Positions 1 through 9,722 are shown, counted from the stretch's first letter. The stretch is DNA of 18,761 nucleotides from Saccoglossus kowalevskii (GCF_000003605.2 NW_003121418.1:35168-53928), one strand, 5' to 3'. The notes: generated from the sequence alone by a model not told the origin. A program made the numbers and translations.

Positions 1-3000
1 GCTGATGCACATTTTCAGAAAAAAACATTGAGATGTTGCCATTAAGATTGGTCTGGATAATATTTATTTAGAGCAACTGATTATATCATCTTTGTTCTAA
101 AACTTTACCTACAGACCTTTGTCTACATTATTGACGTGTTTTAGCTTATTTATGTATAAACCGGTGCTCTAGACAAAATCTTACAATATCCAGAGCGACC
201 ACAACCGCCTGTACGTACCAAGAAGTTACAGTTTAAGAATTCATTTCAATGATAACATTAGGTCGTCACTAATTATTATGCAGTAGCACACTCGGGACAC
301 CCAGGAGAGCATAATGAACAGCATGATGAAATCAAACATTGTGCACAAATCCAATAAATTGTCAAGAGAAATGCAATTAAAAGCTAGACTCCAGTGACTA
401 TTTATTATGAGTAAATAAAGCCCCTCTCGTGGTCCTATATTTGCTTTCTTGTGACAGATATATTACCTTAGTCAGTAGCCAGCGACGGCCCTACCATCGT
501 AAATTTGCAAGCAAAGATTAGGTATAGATGATGGTGTCACTCGACGTGTGGAGGCTATTCGATTTGTTCCTTTGTCATGCTCGATTTCAGACTTAAGCTG
601 CTTGTATTTTGAGTGCCATATTGACACAAAGGATTGATTTTGAATTTTGTGTTAAACGCTGTATGTTTCGATTGCAACCTTAACCAACATCCAGAGACTA
701 TAGTAATGTAGTCTTCATCGTTCAAAACTATAGTATACATGTACTGGACTGCGATTATGTAAACTTTTGTGCATAATGGCGATGTAAATAAAAGAGTAGT
801 CAGAGGAACCTGTCGATGTGTTGCTAGTGGCTATAGATTTAATCTTCTTGGATAAATGTGTACTACTATCTAATTTATCATGTCGGACGTCCACTTCCCC
901 CACGTTACGGTCAAGCTCCACCTACATTTGCATTTGGCCGGTCACATAATTTCATTGTTTATGAGACCCGTGTTAGTTTTAGTGTTTTTGTCCTCTACAC
1001 GTGGGCGTTTGTTTTTTTTTATGTTCACACCGAAAACACTGACATATTTTACGACAATCCTTCATGTACCACTGGAACTGAACCGATGATTCATAACTTG
1101 GGTTAACCTGCCTTCTTAATGATTCGTCATGTTTTAATGCAGGTCGCTTGTACCTGATAGGAGTAGTACGTATTTTACTCATGATACGGCCACAATGCTT
1201 AAAAGCATGCTCAATAAAATAATCGGATTGAAATGAAGGCAGATTTGCGAGAAATATTTCCCTAGATGGGCGTACCATCGATATTATTAGTGCGAGCTGG
1301 TTATTGACAGTATTTTCTGTGACAGATAGAAATTCAACATTTGGTAAATCGGTTCCATGTCAGATTCCGTCCATGTTGTTGTAACATTGTTTGAACACCG
1401 GCCATCTTGTCGGCTCTACAACTAATAAATCTCGATTTCAGTGATCAGCAAAACGTAAAAAAAGTGCACAAATTACGCGCTGACCATATACAACTTGAAA
1501 AATAGCATAAAAAGCCTGTTGAACAGAATCGCTACTAACACACGTTCTATGCATGCGATTAGTAATACTACTTAAGATTGTTAATTAGTCCTGAAACTAA
1601 TGGCAATTAACGTGTGGTTAAGTGCAGTGAGACAGATATTGAATGGGGAATACTTTGATAAAATATTGTATTCAAATAGTTAAGTGACAGGTATCAGTGA
1701 ATTGATGAATTCAAGTATTATGATGGTGTTAGTGCGTATGGTAACCGTTTCTAACAATTGTATGATTTAATTACGACATCACCAATACTATGATTTACTG
1801 GCAATGTGGGGCTGTTTTCATTGCGCTAGGTCATCAAAAAATACTCCAGTAGTTCATGTGACAGTTTCTTTGTTGTTGGTTATGTGACGTAAACATTAGT
1901 GTAAATAATGAAATTAAAATGCATCATTTCATGTGACGAATGTATCAACATTAAACATGTTGTTCGAGCGATTTACAGTACATTGTCTGCGTTTCCAACA
2001 GAGATGCGCACGTGCATGATGATATATTCTACGCTTGGCAGTAAAACATTGAAACCAGGATTAGCATCATATACTGCAGGTATACAACAATAATCCATTA
2101 TGACCTTGGATGTTGTTTCTATTTTTGTTGTAAAACTGTACTTTTACGGATACTATTTTATGCAGTGCATGTGACAAGTAATCCAATAGCGATACATCTA
2201 CGTTATAATTTTTTCTTATTTATTCCAATTAACGCTTCACTGTTTCAGAATAATGTTCCCGACCCTACATACAAGTGATATAATAGCCATGTCGCATGCC
2301 ATATTGGTAGAGAGTTAATGCTTACAATAAAGCTATCGAACAAAATGCAGCCAATTATTGCTTACATCAAATTCAACCATGCCTTGCTACGAGCAAAAAG
2401 ACATATCGCTCGCGACAGTGTTTAACTGTATTTGAGGTAAGTCTGTAACGAACTAATACTAACTGTAAACAACAATAATAGCATGAGTTCGTACATTAAA
2501 CAATACTGAACACAAAATTATTTCAGTGATACCGTATGTGTATGTCGTACAGCGGCTTGTCGGTTATTAAATGTTTCTCGTACAGCGGCGATTGTACATA
2601 ATTTTAAAAAAAGACGTTGTGTTACACAAAATTAATTACGCACCTTCTAAGGTATCCCTGCAAATATAAAATAAAACAAGTATTCTACGATCTCAATTCA
2701 GCGATAGCTGCAATAGTATCCGTCCCGTGCATGCAAATAAAATACACATAAGCCCCTACCAGCCAAATATTGGTATTTAATCAAGCTTGGTTACTTTGAA
2801 TATCGTACGCACATACATTAAACTGGATATTTATAATCAGTCACCGCACTAACAACTACAAATGAAAATATTTGCATTATTACTATATTACTACTATATA
2901 CTATATAATAAAATATAATAAAATAACGGTGATAATATTGATAAATTTAGTTTGGTTTTCACAATGGAAATTATGTTTCACCAATGCTATAATATATATA

Positions 3001-3353
3001 CTACTATTACTGTTGATTTGAAAGTACTGTAGAATACTAAGAAATCGAAGAAGATGAAAAAAGTATGAAAATTGTCCTACTACACATTCAGTTGTTTATG
3101 CCCTTTCATATACATGCAGGACTAACGAAGTGTGACCGCCATCTTGGTTTTCAAATACGCAACAAATATAATATATTGGCTGTCAGGACACCTAGAATCA
3201 CACTTTTAGACACTATTCCCATGTTTTTAAACCCTAAAGACCAAAACATGTATTATATATCAAGTTTTTATTACTCAAAAGTAAAGCAAATGTCAAGTCA
3301 TACAGTGAACGTATATGTATCCTCGTTTCAGGCACATTATTCAGAAAGATATG
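1..3353. other. AT-rich region without a supportable gene
   Basis: I read both strands and found only short open stretches (up to about 100 codons) with no recognisable motif, no convincing splice-site-flanked exon and no repeat structure typical of a known element. Minor structure: a 12-bp direct repeat TCGTACAGCGGC at 2545-2556 and 2578-2589, and a very AT-rich patch around 2855-3005. A segment near 3133 resembles one near 12801 and may be an old dispersed repeat. Probably intergenic or intronic. Confidence 0.6.
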
Positions 3354-3631
3354 TTAAAGGGCGGTAGTCGTCGCGCCACGCATGCGCGAGATATATGGGT
3401 CCCATATTAACAAAGATGGCGACTTTGACTGTTGCAATACAAACTGAGACGTTACTAAGCTCTAATTAGATAATTTTAGGTGATTGGAAGATATCGATAG
3501 ATGGCGGTAAATAGTGCAGGTCAAACCTCATACTTGGATTTCCATTAGATGAGCGCATTGGATTGTGGAAAAATCAATGTTTGTCAACACAAATGTCGCA
3601 CATACGCAGCGCGACAACTACCGCCCTTTAA
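3354..3631. mobile_element. Non-autonomous TIR DNA transposon (MITE), copy 1, with TTAA target duplications
   Basis: The element proper is 3358-3627 (270 bp). It starts AGGGCGGTAGTCGTCGCGC and ends with the near-perfect inverse GCGCGACAACTACCGCCCT, and TTAA is repeated directly outside both ends (3354-3357 and 3628-3631). The terminal inverted repeats run about 35-40 bp with a few mismatches. No transposase is encoded. A TTAA duplication is typical of piggyBac-like elements and is also known for some Sola elements, but the termini shown here do not settle the superfamily. A second copy lies at 11858-12164. The interior holds the motif AACAAAGATGGCGA and a frame broken relative to copy 2. Confidence 0.88.
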
Positions 3632-3660
3632 ATGTTGTAATGTAATGTATTATATTTCAT

Positions 3661-3770
3661 TCAGTTAGAACGATAGCGTGTTCCAGCACAACTGCACTGT
3701 TCAGTACATTTGAGTGATGCCATGATATATTTGCATGGAGACAGGCATTCTTTCTTGCAACCACATTTGA
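3661..3770 (-). pseudogene. Cysteine-rich CxC tail of the pseudogene
   Basis: The minus-strand frame ending at the TGA complement of 3661-3663 reads CKIRFKCGCKKECLSPCK, then a CxxxC/CxC run ending CSCAGTRYRSN. The CGCKKxC..PCK..xxLxC..xCxC spacing resembles the cysteine tail of the wider family and, loosely, Tesmin/TSO1-type CXC zinc-binding domains. It is the best preserved block. One frameshift (in the TTTTCT near 3797) separates it from the preceding WSVMDS block. The zinc-binding role is inferred from spacing alone. Confidence 0.75.
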
Positions 3771-4480
3771 AACGTATCTTGCATGAACCAGAAAAGAATC
3801 CATAACTGACCAGCATTCAATGGTCCCCCTAGTCACTTGGTAGCTACTGTCCGTAGTACAGCTCTTGTGGTTGTGATAGAGCCCAAAATGTGACTGCAAT
3901 AGCAGAACAAGCAGCCCATGTTTCCTAGACCGTCTTTTTTCCAGTGCCACTAAATGAGGGAGATTTGTCACCACCAGTACATGCATGAAAAAATGGAAGT
4001 GCTTTTGCCTCTGGTTCTCCATGATTCTGTGCAATTGCATGAATTGGTATAGTCCTGTAGTGTTTCTTTACGCCAAACACTATCCACAATTTGTCAAGAG
4101 ATAGGACATGAAAGGTGGTTGTCATCAGACCGAACATCTTGCGTAATTCTCATTGATTTTGAACGTGTGACTAGTGGAAATGAAACTAGTGGAAATCTCT
4201 GTTGTAAATGCTGTTGAACATATTGTTTATATTGGCATATTCCTTTTGTTGTGATGCTTTGTGAACAAATTATTGCACTCTCCCCCTATGATCTCCTTTG
4301 CATCGAGCAGATTCAAAGGTTTGCTGTCTTCACTTAATGGGTTTCCTAGTTCTTCAAATGTGTTAACTATTGACTTAACATGTTTGACAAATTTTGACTG
4401 AGTTTCAAGACCTTGGTCATGGTGCTGTACATGATGCTGTTTGTCGCATACGACTTATTTACCACTTGCGTGTCATTGAG

Positions 4481-4493
4481 AATGTTCTAGAAC
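4481..4493 (+). promoter_or_regulatory. Heat-shock element 1 (GAAnnTTCnnGAA)
   Basis: GAATGTTCTAGAA is a perfect three-unit HSF binding site, starting 9 bp inside the LTR-like insert. Confidence 0.75.
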
Positions 4494-4510
4494 CGTACTG
4501 TGTCTGGGTG

Positions 4511-4523
4511 GAATATTCTAGAT
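4511..4523 (+). promoter_or_regulatory. Heat-shock element 2 (one mismatch)
   Basis: GAATATTCTAGAT matches GAAnnTTCnnGAA except for the last base. It lies 30 bp downstream of the first site, about three helical turns, which would put both on the same DNA face. Confidence 0.65.
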
Positions 4524-4583
4524 TTTTGTTAGAAACTGGTTGAATAGGTAATAGAACACTGTAGGAGGCAGTAGAAGGTAATG

Positions 4584-4596
4584 GAACATTCTAGAA
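4584..4596 (+). promoter_or_regulatory. Heat-shock element 3 (GAAnnTTCnnGAA)
   Basis: GAACATTCTAGAA is a perfect three-unit site, 65 bp before the TATA box. All three sites share the ATTCTAGA/GTTCTAGA core, so they probably arose by duplication. Confidence 0.75.
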
Positions 4597-4660
4597 ATTT
4601 GTAGTAAGTTCCAGACTCATTATGTATTCTGATGTAATGGTCTATTTATAGACAGTGGGG

Positions 4661-4670
4661 GTATATATAG
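4661..4670 (+). promoter_or_regulatory. TATA box of the LTR-like insert
   Basis: GTATATATAG is followed 20-30 bp later by TTGTTCAGCACTGAG, which contains an initiator-like TTCAG near 4679. A weaker TCTATTTATAG lies just upstream at 4641-4651. Together with the three heat-shock elements this forms a complete inducible core promoter reading toward higher coordinates. Confidence 0.65.
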
Positions 4671-6479
4671 GGGAGTTGTTCAGCACTGAGTTCAGATCGG
4701 AGATCTCGTTGAATTGTATTGGAGTTTAAGTATCTAGTTATTGGAGTAGTGGAGTTTTACCGTGTTATTGTACTTGATGTTTGCAGAGTATAATAATACC
4801 AGTACCAGTTGAAACCTCATCTGTTGGCTCCGTGTTTGTATTTTATCATCGCCGCCAGGGAAGTCTTTCTGTTACTGTTGCCATTTTGGTATTTGAACCA
4901 TCACACCTGTACTATAACAGTTACGGTAATATTACGTTGCGTGTGACACTGTTGTTCTTTTTGCTGAAATGAGCTTACAAACTCCTCTATGATTCGAGCA
5001 AGTGTGATCCAATCATATAAGGGCGAAGAATTGTCTGTGAATCTAATAACACCATATGCACCTTTGATCTGTCAAATGCATCTGTTTATGGGCAAGGAAC
5101 AGACAAACTGCATGACCAACAGTTCATGTTCAAGTACTAAAGCCCAGTATTGGAATTGAGGCACAATGTTAGCAGTGGTGTTGCACCATGTTTTGATGTC
5201 CATCTTTCATCATCTGGCTCAAGTGATTCTCCATAGGCTTGGTAACTGAAAAAGGTGTAAGACGGCTGCTGTAACTCGGTGTACATTACGAGACCAGGTT
5301 ACAAGCAGTCTATTTCAGTATAGCATCAGCTCTGCCAGACGTAGTAATTTCTGATTGAACAATAACTGTTGATCAGCCACTTTCATGTAGAACATCTTAG
5401 TTTTATAGCATTCATTTCGACTCGAAGGTCCCCATAACACCATGTACTCACTAAAGTTTTCAGGCCATGCTCACTCAATTTATTTTGCCAGGCAAAATAG
5501 GTGTTTGGCCTGGATGCAATTTCTGGATAGCCTTTGCAACCTGTTTCATTGTATAGGATATCATTGCTGTACTAGACACTGGTTCTGTAAACAAAGGCAT
5601 TAAAGCAATGGAGGATATCGGTCTAATTTCAGCTGACTGTCTGCTTGCATGGTATTCTGCCCATGACACAGAGTCCTCTGGTTGAAGTTTCTCCTTTTCC
5701 ATAATGCCAGACAAAGCATCCAAACAACGATCTTCTTTTTCTTTGGATTGTGACATCATTGTTTAATCTTCTTTCATTTGGGCAAAGGCGCTTTTGTAGC
5801 AACCTTGGTGATACGTATAGGTTTTCTAGCATCTCCTGTTTTCTCTTTAGTGGGAACTGGATGAGAAAGAGAAAGTGCTCGACGTCCCATGGAAGGAATC
5901 CATAAAATTTCTGACAGAGGGATTGTGGCTTCTCAATCTAGAAGGGCAGACACATCTACCCCTGTTGAATTGAGCACACACGTTATTGGCAATTGTTATT
6001 TTTCATATGAAATACATAGACCACAGTTAACAACTTGTCAATCAAGTGGAGCATAAGAACAGTGTATATTACAAGTGAATATCCACTAGCTTTAGTGTGG
6101 AGAAATACAGATGTTTTCTGATTATGGCACGTTTTCTTTGTGTTATACATTATTAATGCTTATAAAGCTATTTTTTTATTTCTAGTTCTGAATGATGTCA
6201 CTTTCTCCATGCATAATCATTCTGACTGATGCTTGGGTGTCTCTGGAACAGCATCGATTTCACCTCCAAGATTTATAGACCCATCAAAATTGTACTCCAT
6301 TGCCAATATCACTTTTCTCAATATTCGTGGGCAACCTCGTTATAATCATTATTACTGTAAGCGATTTTGATAGCTTTGTCAAGGTCAGAATTATACATCA
6401 GGACAACTTCTATTTCATTTTGCTGAGCTGTTAAGTCTGTTAGAAGCAGAGAAGAGATAACTTTAACTCTCTTAAAAAA

Positions 6480-8040
6480 AGAACAAGCTCTGATGTGCAC
6501 CACTAATATACATGCAGAAAAGCATCGGTTTGACATAAATTTTTCACCACTGTAGTAGAATAATTTATATTTTGTAGTATTTAGTGCTTTACATTGACAA
6601 CAACTTGTAATATATATATATATCCAGGCTTTGAATGAGACCAACTATCACTATATTAATTGTAGTTTTGATTTTGGTCACTTTTGAAAATAATGAAGAT
6701 AACATATATTTTGTTTCTGTCAAGCAAAATGTATTAAAAAGCAATAATGTATGCCAATGTGCTTCCTGGTCCTTTTATGGTATAAACATGTACAACCGTG
6801 ATACTATTATCATATATTACATAGAGATGGTGTTAAAGTCTGATATCATCGATGATGATAATACATGTATTAATGAGAGAGTTCTGCCTTCGGGAAATAA
6901 GATTATATCTCTTAAATTTAGATAAACCTAGAACTAAACCGTAAGTTATTGTAAGTACAGTGACGAATAAATCATGGGCTATGAATATACTAAGAATGTA
7001 TGGCGATAGTTTGGGTGAACAATACTTGCTTAGAGTTGTTCTGCGGTCACTGTAGCTCAAATAATAATAATAATAATAATAACAAACTTATTTTGCAAAT
7101 TAAAAAAATCTAGTGCTTCCTATTTCGTTTATTCATGAATGTTTTCGCGTAAGTAAAATACAAGCGTGAGTAAAATACGTCCACGGCGCGCTGACCATAA
7201 TGTATATTTTTGTCTAAGGCAACCACTGCATGCAGTTTGATAGACCAGTATTTTATAATTGAAATAACGCTGCACTGCCAATCAATGCGTGATACCACAT
7301 CCCAAATTGAAATTTTCGCTCAAAAACGGACTCACTTTTATGGACAGTGCGTCGTTCTTAATTTCCTATCCATAGCTATTTTTCTGATGCATAGTAGTTT
7401 TAACCCTTTGGGGGGAGGGGTATATCTCATCAAATACTGTATGGAAATATTCGAATCTATCACACTGCATTGTATTGTGTACGTCATATGTCTACATAAA
7501 GTGTATCACTAACACGCTACATATATGATCGGACATAGTACTCGAATTTTGACGAATAGAAACTGCCGGTGGTTTTATTCGCAGGGTTATTCCCAGATAT
7601 ACTATGGTATCTGTGTCCAAGTAGAGTTACTAGATAAGGCTGTGTGTTTAGTTTAGCAAAATGAATAAAAAACATTCAAAATAATAGTCGTGGTTAAACA
7701 TAGACACAAATAGGCGAACCGCTGATTAAAATATTAAAATGTCAACCAATACCTAATGCTCGGATTTCAGCGATAGATAGCTTGATATAGATGTCAATGT
7801 ACGATATATAGATAAAATTCAGTATTTACCCCTTAAATTCACTTTAATTATATCGTCTAACTGTGTATCGCGAGGATCTAAATCGTACCTGACAATGCAT
7901 TATAACAAATAAAAGAGTACTGTCTGTTTGACCGGAAATTGTATGATATTTTAAAATCTCGTCGAATCTATTTGCCGAACAACAAAATTAAAGCTATGAA
8001 TAATTTAGGCGGCATGAGTTTATTTTTATAATATAATACC
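6480..8040. other. Region without a supportable gene; AT and AAT simple repeats
   Basis: Only short frames are open, with no recognisable protein signature. An alternating AT run sits at 6610-6623 and an AAT microsatellite at 7060-7082. The first 150 bases may hold an unrecognisable N-terminal remnant of the pseudogene to the left (a frame with FSACILVVHIRACSFF), which I could not confirm. Confidence 0.5.
7060..7082. repeat. AAT trinucleotide microsatellite
   Basis: About eight uninterrupted AAT units, seen directly. Confidence 0.95.
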
Positions 8041-8262
8041 GTGTGCTGTAAATTATTGAAACGCAGCGTTTTAATTGGTTGGTTGGTGCCACGTGCTGCT
8101 CTGTATTCATAGAATAACTATTTAGTAATTGAGGTCATTTATCGAATTTACTAGCTAGAGTATGTGAGATCAAGTGATCTCCTAAATTTTTACGTATTTT
8201 TTAAACTGCAAACACTTCTGGTTATTTTCATTTTCACCCTGTTCTCCAAGTTGGTTGATCGA

Positions 8263-8275
8263 GAACGTTCGAGAA
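8263..8275 (+). promoter_or_regulatory. Isolated perfect heat-shock element
   Basis: GAACGTTCGAGAA matches GAAnnTTCnnGAA exactly. The preceding 200 bp also hold ATTGGTTGGTTGG (inverted CCAAT-like, about 8077-8089) and the E-box CCACGTGC (about 8089-8096), so this may be a promoter or enhancer. No clear TATA box follows. It lies 75 bp upstream of the short ORF at 8350. Confidence 0.45.
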
Positions 8276-8349
8276 GTGTCCATGACGCACATAACACACA
8301 TTTCATTTCTGTCGTTGGCCTGTTATTTGAAAAATTATGAATACCCTAG

Positions 8350-8475
8350 ATGAGAAAAAGCAATAATAGTAAGATAATGGGTGAGGCGAAGCGGCTCTTC
8401 CGAATTACGTCGGATCTAAATAAATTAACGTCTCAGTGTCAGGAGCCAACCAGCGACGTCCTTGCAGTTGAATGA
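8350..8475 (+). CDS. Unrecognised 41-residue ORF, possibly a first exon or chance
   Basis: The frame opens directly after a TAG with ATG AGA AAA and ends TGA at 8473-8475. An internal ATG at 8377 has good context (ATAATGG) and starts MGEAKRLFRITSDLNKL. This part is richer in GC than its surroundings and its composition looks coding-like (mixed charged and polar residues). No family is recognised and there is no signal peptide or membrane segment. The nearby heat-shock element makes a short stress-induced peptide or a 5' exon conceivable, but chance is more likely. A GGGTGAGG splice-donor-like site right at the second ATG is a competing reading. Confidence 0.2.
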   Translation: MRKSNNSKIMGEAKRLFRITSDLNKLTSQCQEPTSDVLAVE

Positions 8476-8574
8476 TAATTTTATTTTCACATATTTTAGT
8501 TTTTACTACTTTTCTAAGCCTCAGCTGAGTGTGACAGATATCTTAAATATATTCGTTTTGTTGAGACATTCAAC

Positions 8575-9150
8575 AACTTGTGTGCGTTTTAAAATGACGT
8601 ATGTATTTTAAAACGTATGTGTGTTATATTTCAAAATAAAATTAATATATATATGTATTGGGAATTGATATATGTATTTAAAAATGGCGTTTTATTTTAA
8701 AATGGTGTTTGAAATGATGCGTGTTTTAAATTTTCTGAAATGACGTGTTTTACAGTGACATGTGTGTTACTAAAATGACTTGGGATTGTTTTGAATGACG
8801 TGTGTGTATTAAAAAAATTGTGTATATTTTAAAATGACGCGCTAATTAGAAATGTATGCATTTAAAAAGGATCTGTGTATTTTACAATGACGTGTGTATT
8901 TAAAATAGACCGTATTTTAAAATGGAGCGTGTTTAGATCCCTGTTGTAAAAAATAATTGTGTTTTAAAATGATGTGTTTAAATATATAGAAATTGTGTGT
9001 ACAAGTTAAAATGCGTGTATTTTAAAATGAACTGTGTATTTTGAATTTAAGTCTGCATCATTAAATAGTGTAAAGATTTTAACATGGTGTGTATGATATA
9101 AATTGATTTTGCGTGTTTTAATTTGAGCTGAATAATTTTAAATGGTGTGT
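8575..9150. repeat. Degenerate tandem repeat with TGACG motif
   Basis: A loosely periodic unit of roughly 20-40 bp, of the type TGTGTATTTTAAAATGACG, recurs along the whole stretch, for example near 8594, 8740, 8797, 8835 and 8886, fading into TTTTAAAATGG(T/A)G variants to about 9150. Units vary in length and sequence, so this is an old, diverged minisatellite. Some units contain TGACGTGT, a CRE-like half site. No gene is present. Confidence 0.75.
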
Positions 9151-9400
9151 GTGAGGGCGTTATCACTGAATTAACCTACATACGCACGTGGAGGGCGCTT
9201 TATATATTTGTTTCACATGTGTGTGATAACATCGCGATTTTCTCATGGAATTGTTAAATCTTGGTATCATTCCCAACTGTCACCAAATTAGTTTTTTACG
9301 ACTCGTGTGCAATTGCAAGAGTATATTTCAGATATACTCGAATTGAATCTCATCACTGTGCCTTTAATAAATGTTATGGTTCTGTTACAGCAAATCTCAG

Positions 9401-9722
9401 AAGTAATTGGGGCAGCAAATTTGCAAACTCGCTAGCGAATTAGCTAACTGCTTGGGTTTTGTCTAAACAGTTGGCTTTCGAATCTCAGTTAACCCAAGCA
9501 GTTAGAGATGCTGAAATGTTCGAGATACGGACATCGAGTTACGAAAATATTGAGTTACAGAAATGACCACACGCATATTTTTAAAACCACGCCCTCTTTT
9601 GTGAAACCACGCCCAAATTATAACTCATTTCTGTAACTCGATGTCCATAACTCGAACAATTCAGCATCTCAAGCAGTTAGCCAATTCGCTAGCCAGTTTG
9701 CAAATAGGCTATTCCAATACTT
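9401..9722. mobile_element. Foldback / long-TIR MITE-like element
   Basis: Left-arm blocks ATTTGCAAACTCGCTAGCG, GCTAACTGCTT, GAGATGCTGAA, TGTTCGAG and GGACATCGAGTTAC (9419-9545) recur inverted and in the mirrored order on the right (about 9620-9705) with few changes. A weaker outer match extends the arms to AAGTAATTGG (9401) against CCAATACTT (9714-9722). The loop holds two direct copies of AAACCACGCCC (9584-9594 and 9604-9614). The left arm is longer because of an extra hairpin segment and a 16-bp duplication around GAGTTAC. No coding capacity. Exact ends and target duplication are not clear. Confidence 0.75.
9444..9505. repeat. Nested 15-bp perfect inverted repeat in the left arm
   Basis: CTAACTGCTTGGGTT (9444-9458) pairs perfectly with AACCCAAGCAGTTAG (9491-9505) across a 32-nt loop. 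The right arm of the larger foldback lacks this segment, so it is a secondary event within the left arm. Confidence 0.85.

Larger units (their letters stand above)
4467..4941 (+). mobile_element. Solo-LTR-like insertion inside the pseudogene, TTGCG target duplication
   Basis: The insert is 4472-4936 (465 bp), starting TGTCATTGAG and ending ATTACG, with TTGCG directly repeated on each side (4467-4471 and 4937-4941). LTRs normally start TG and end CA, and here the last base would be a changed A, so the 3' boundary is one mismatch from canonical. Pseudogene blocks continue on either side (QFQYWALVLEHELL to the right, FEELGNPLSEDS to the left), so the insert interrupts a once continuous sequence. 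Inside are three heat-shock elements, TATA at 4661-4670 and then a plausible R/U5 part, which is the layout of an LTR promoter. No gag, pol or second LTR is present, as expected for a recombined solo LTR. Its promoter faces right, opposite to the pseudogene. Confidence 0.75.
3661..6480 (-). pseudogene. Decayed copy of a large repeat-family protein with C-terminal CxC tail, split by an LTR insertion
   Basis: Read from high to low coordinates, short protein blocks fall in family order but in shifting frames. They are YNEVAHEY (6318-6341), ILAMEYNFDGS with GEIDAVPETP (about 6236-6335), SVRMIMHGESDIIQN (6183-6232), ANNVCAQFNRG...DSFHGT (5882-5990), SVSWAEYHASRQ (about 5639-5674), HPGQTP (5499-5516), GDLRVEMNAIK (5401-5433), TTSGRADAILK (about 5314-5345), RNVHRVTAAVLHLFQ (about 5251-5296), QFQYWALVLEHELLVMQF (about 5093-5160), FEELGNPLSEDS (about 4330-4365), LDKLWIVFG and ALPFFHACTGGDKS (3949-4111), and finally KCGCKKEC..CK..KC..QCSC before a stop at 3661-3663. 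I know this order from a large uncharacterised family repeated in aquatic invertebrate genomes, recalled by pattern and not searched. Many frameshifts and stops make it non-functional. Some hundreds of residues are missing between the 4290 and 4111 blocks. The upstream limit is uncertain and could reach about 6640. Confidence 0.85.

Noticed and set aside
2002-2078. Possible exon between CCAACAG and CTGCAG/GTATAC within the frame at 1908-2093
   Set aside because: The splice signals are only fair, the encoded peptide is unremarkable, and there is no partner exon in a matching phase nearby.
3065-3367. 100-codon plus-strand ORF
   Set aside because: It runs into the end of the TTAA element and shows no recognisable domain.
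4781-4972. Plus-strand ORF of 63 codons starting MQSIIIPVPVETSS
   Set aside because: It lies in the R/U5-like part of the LTR insert and runs across its 3' boundary into the pseudogene, so it is fortuitous.
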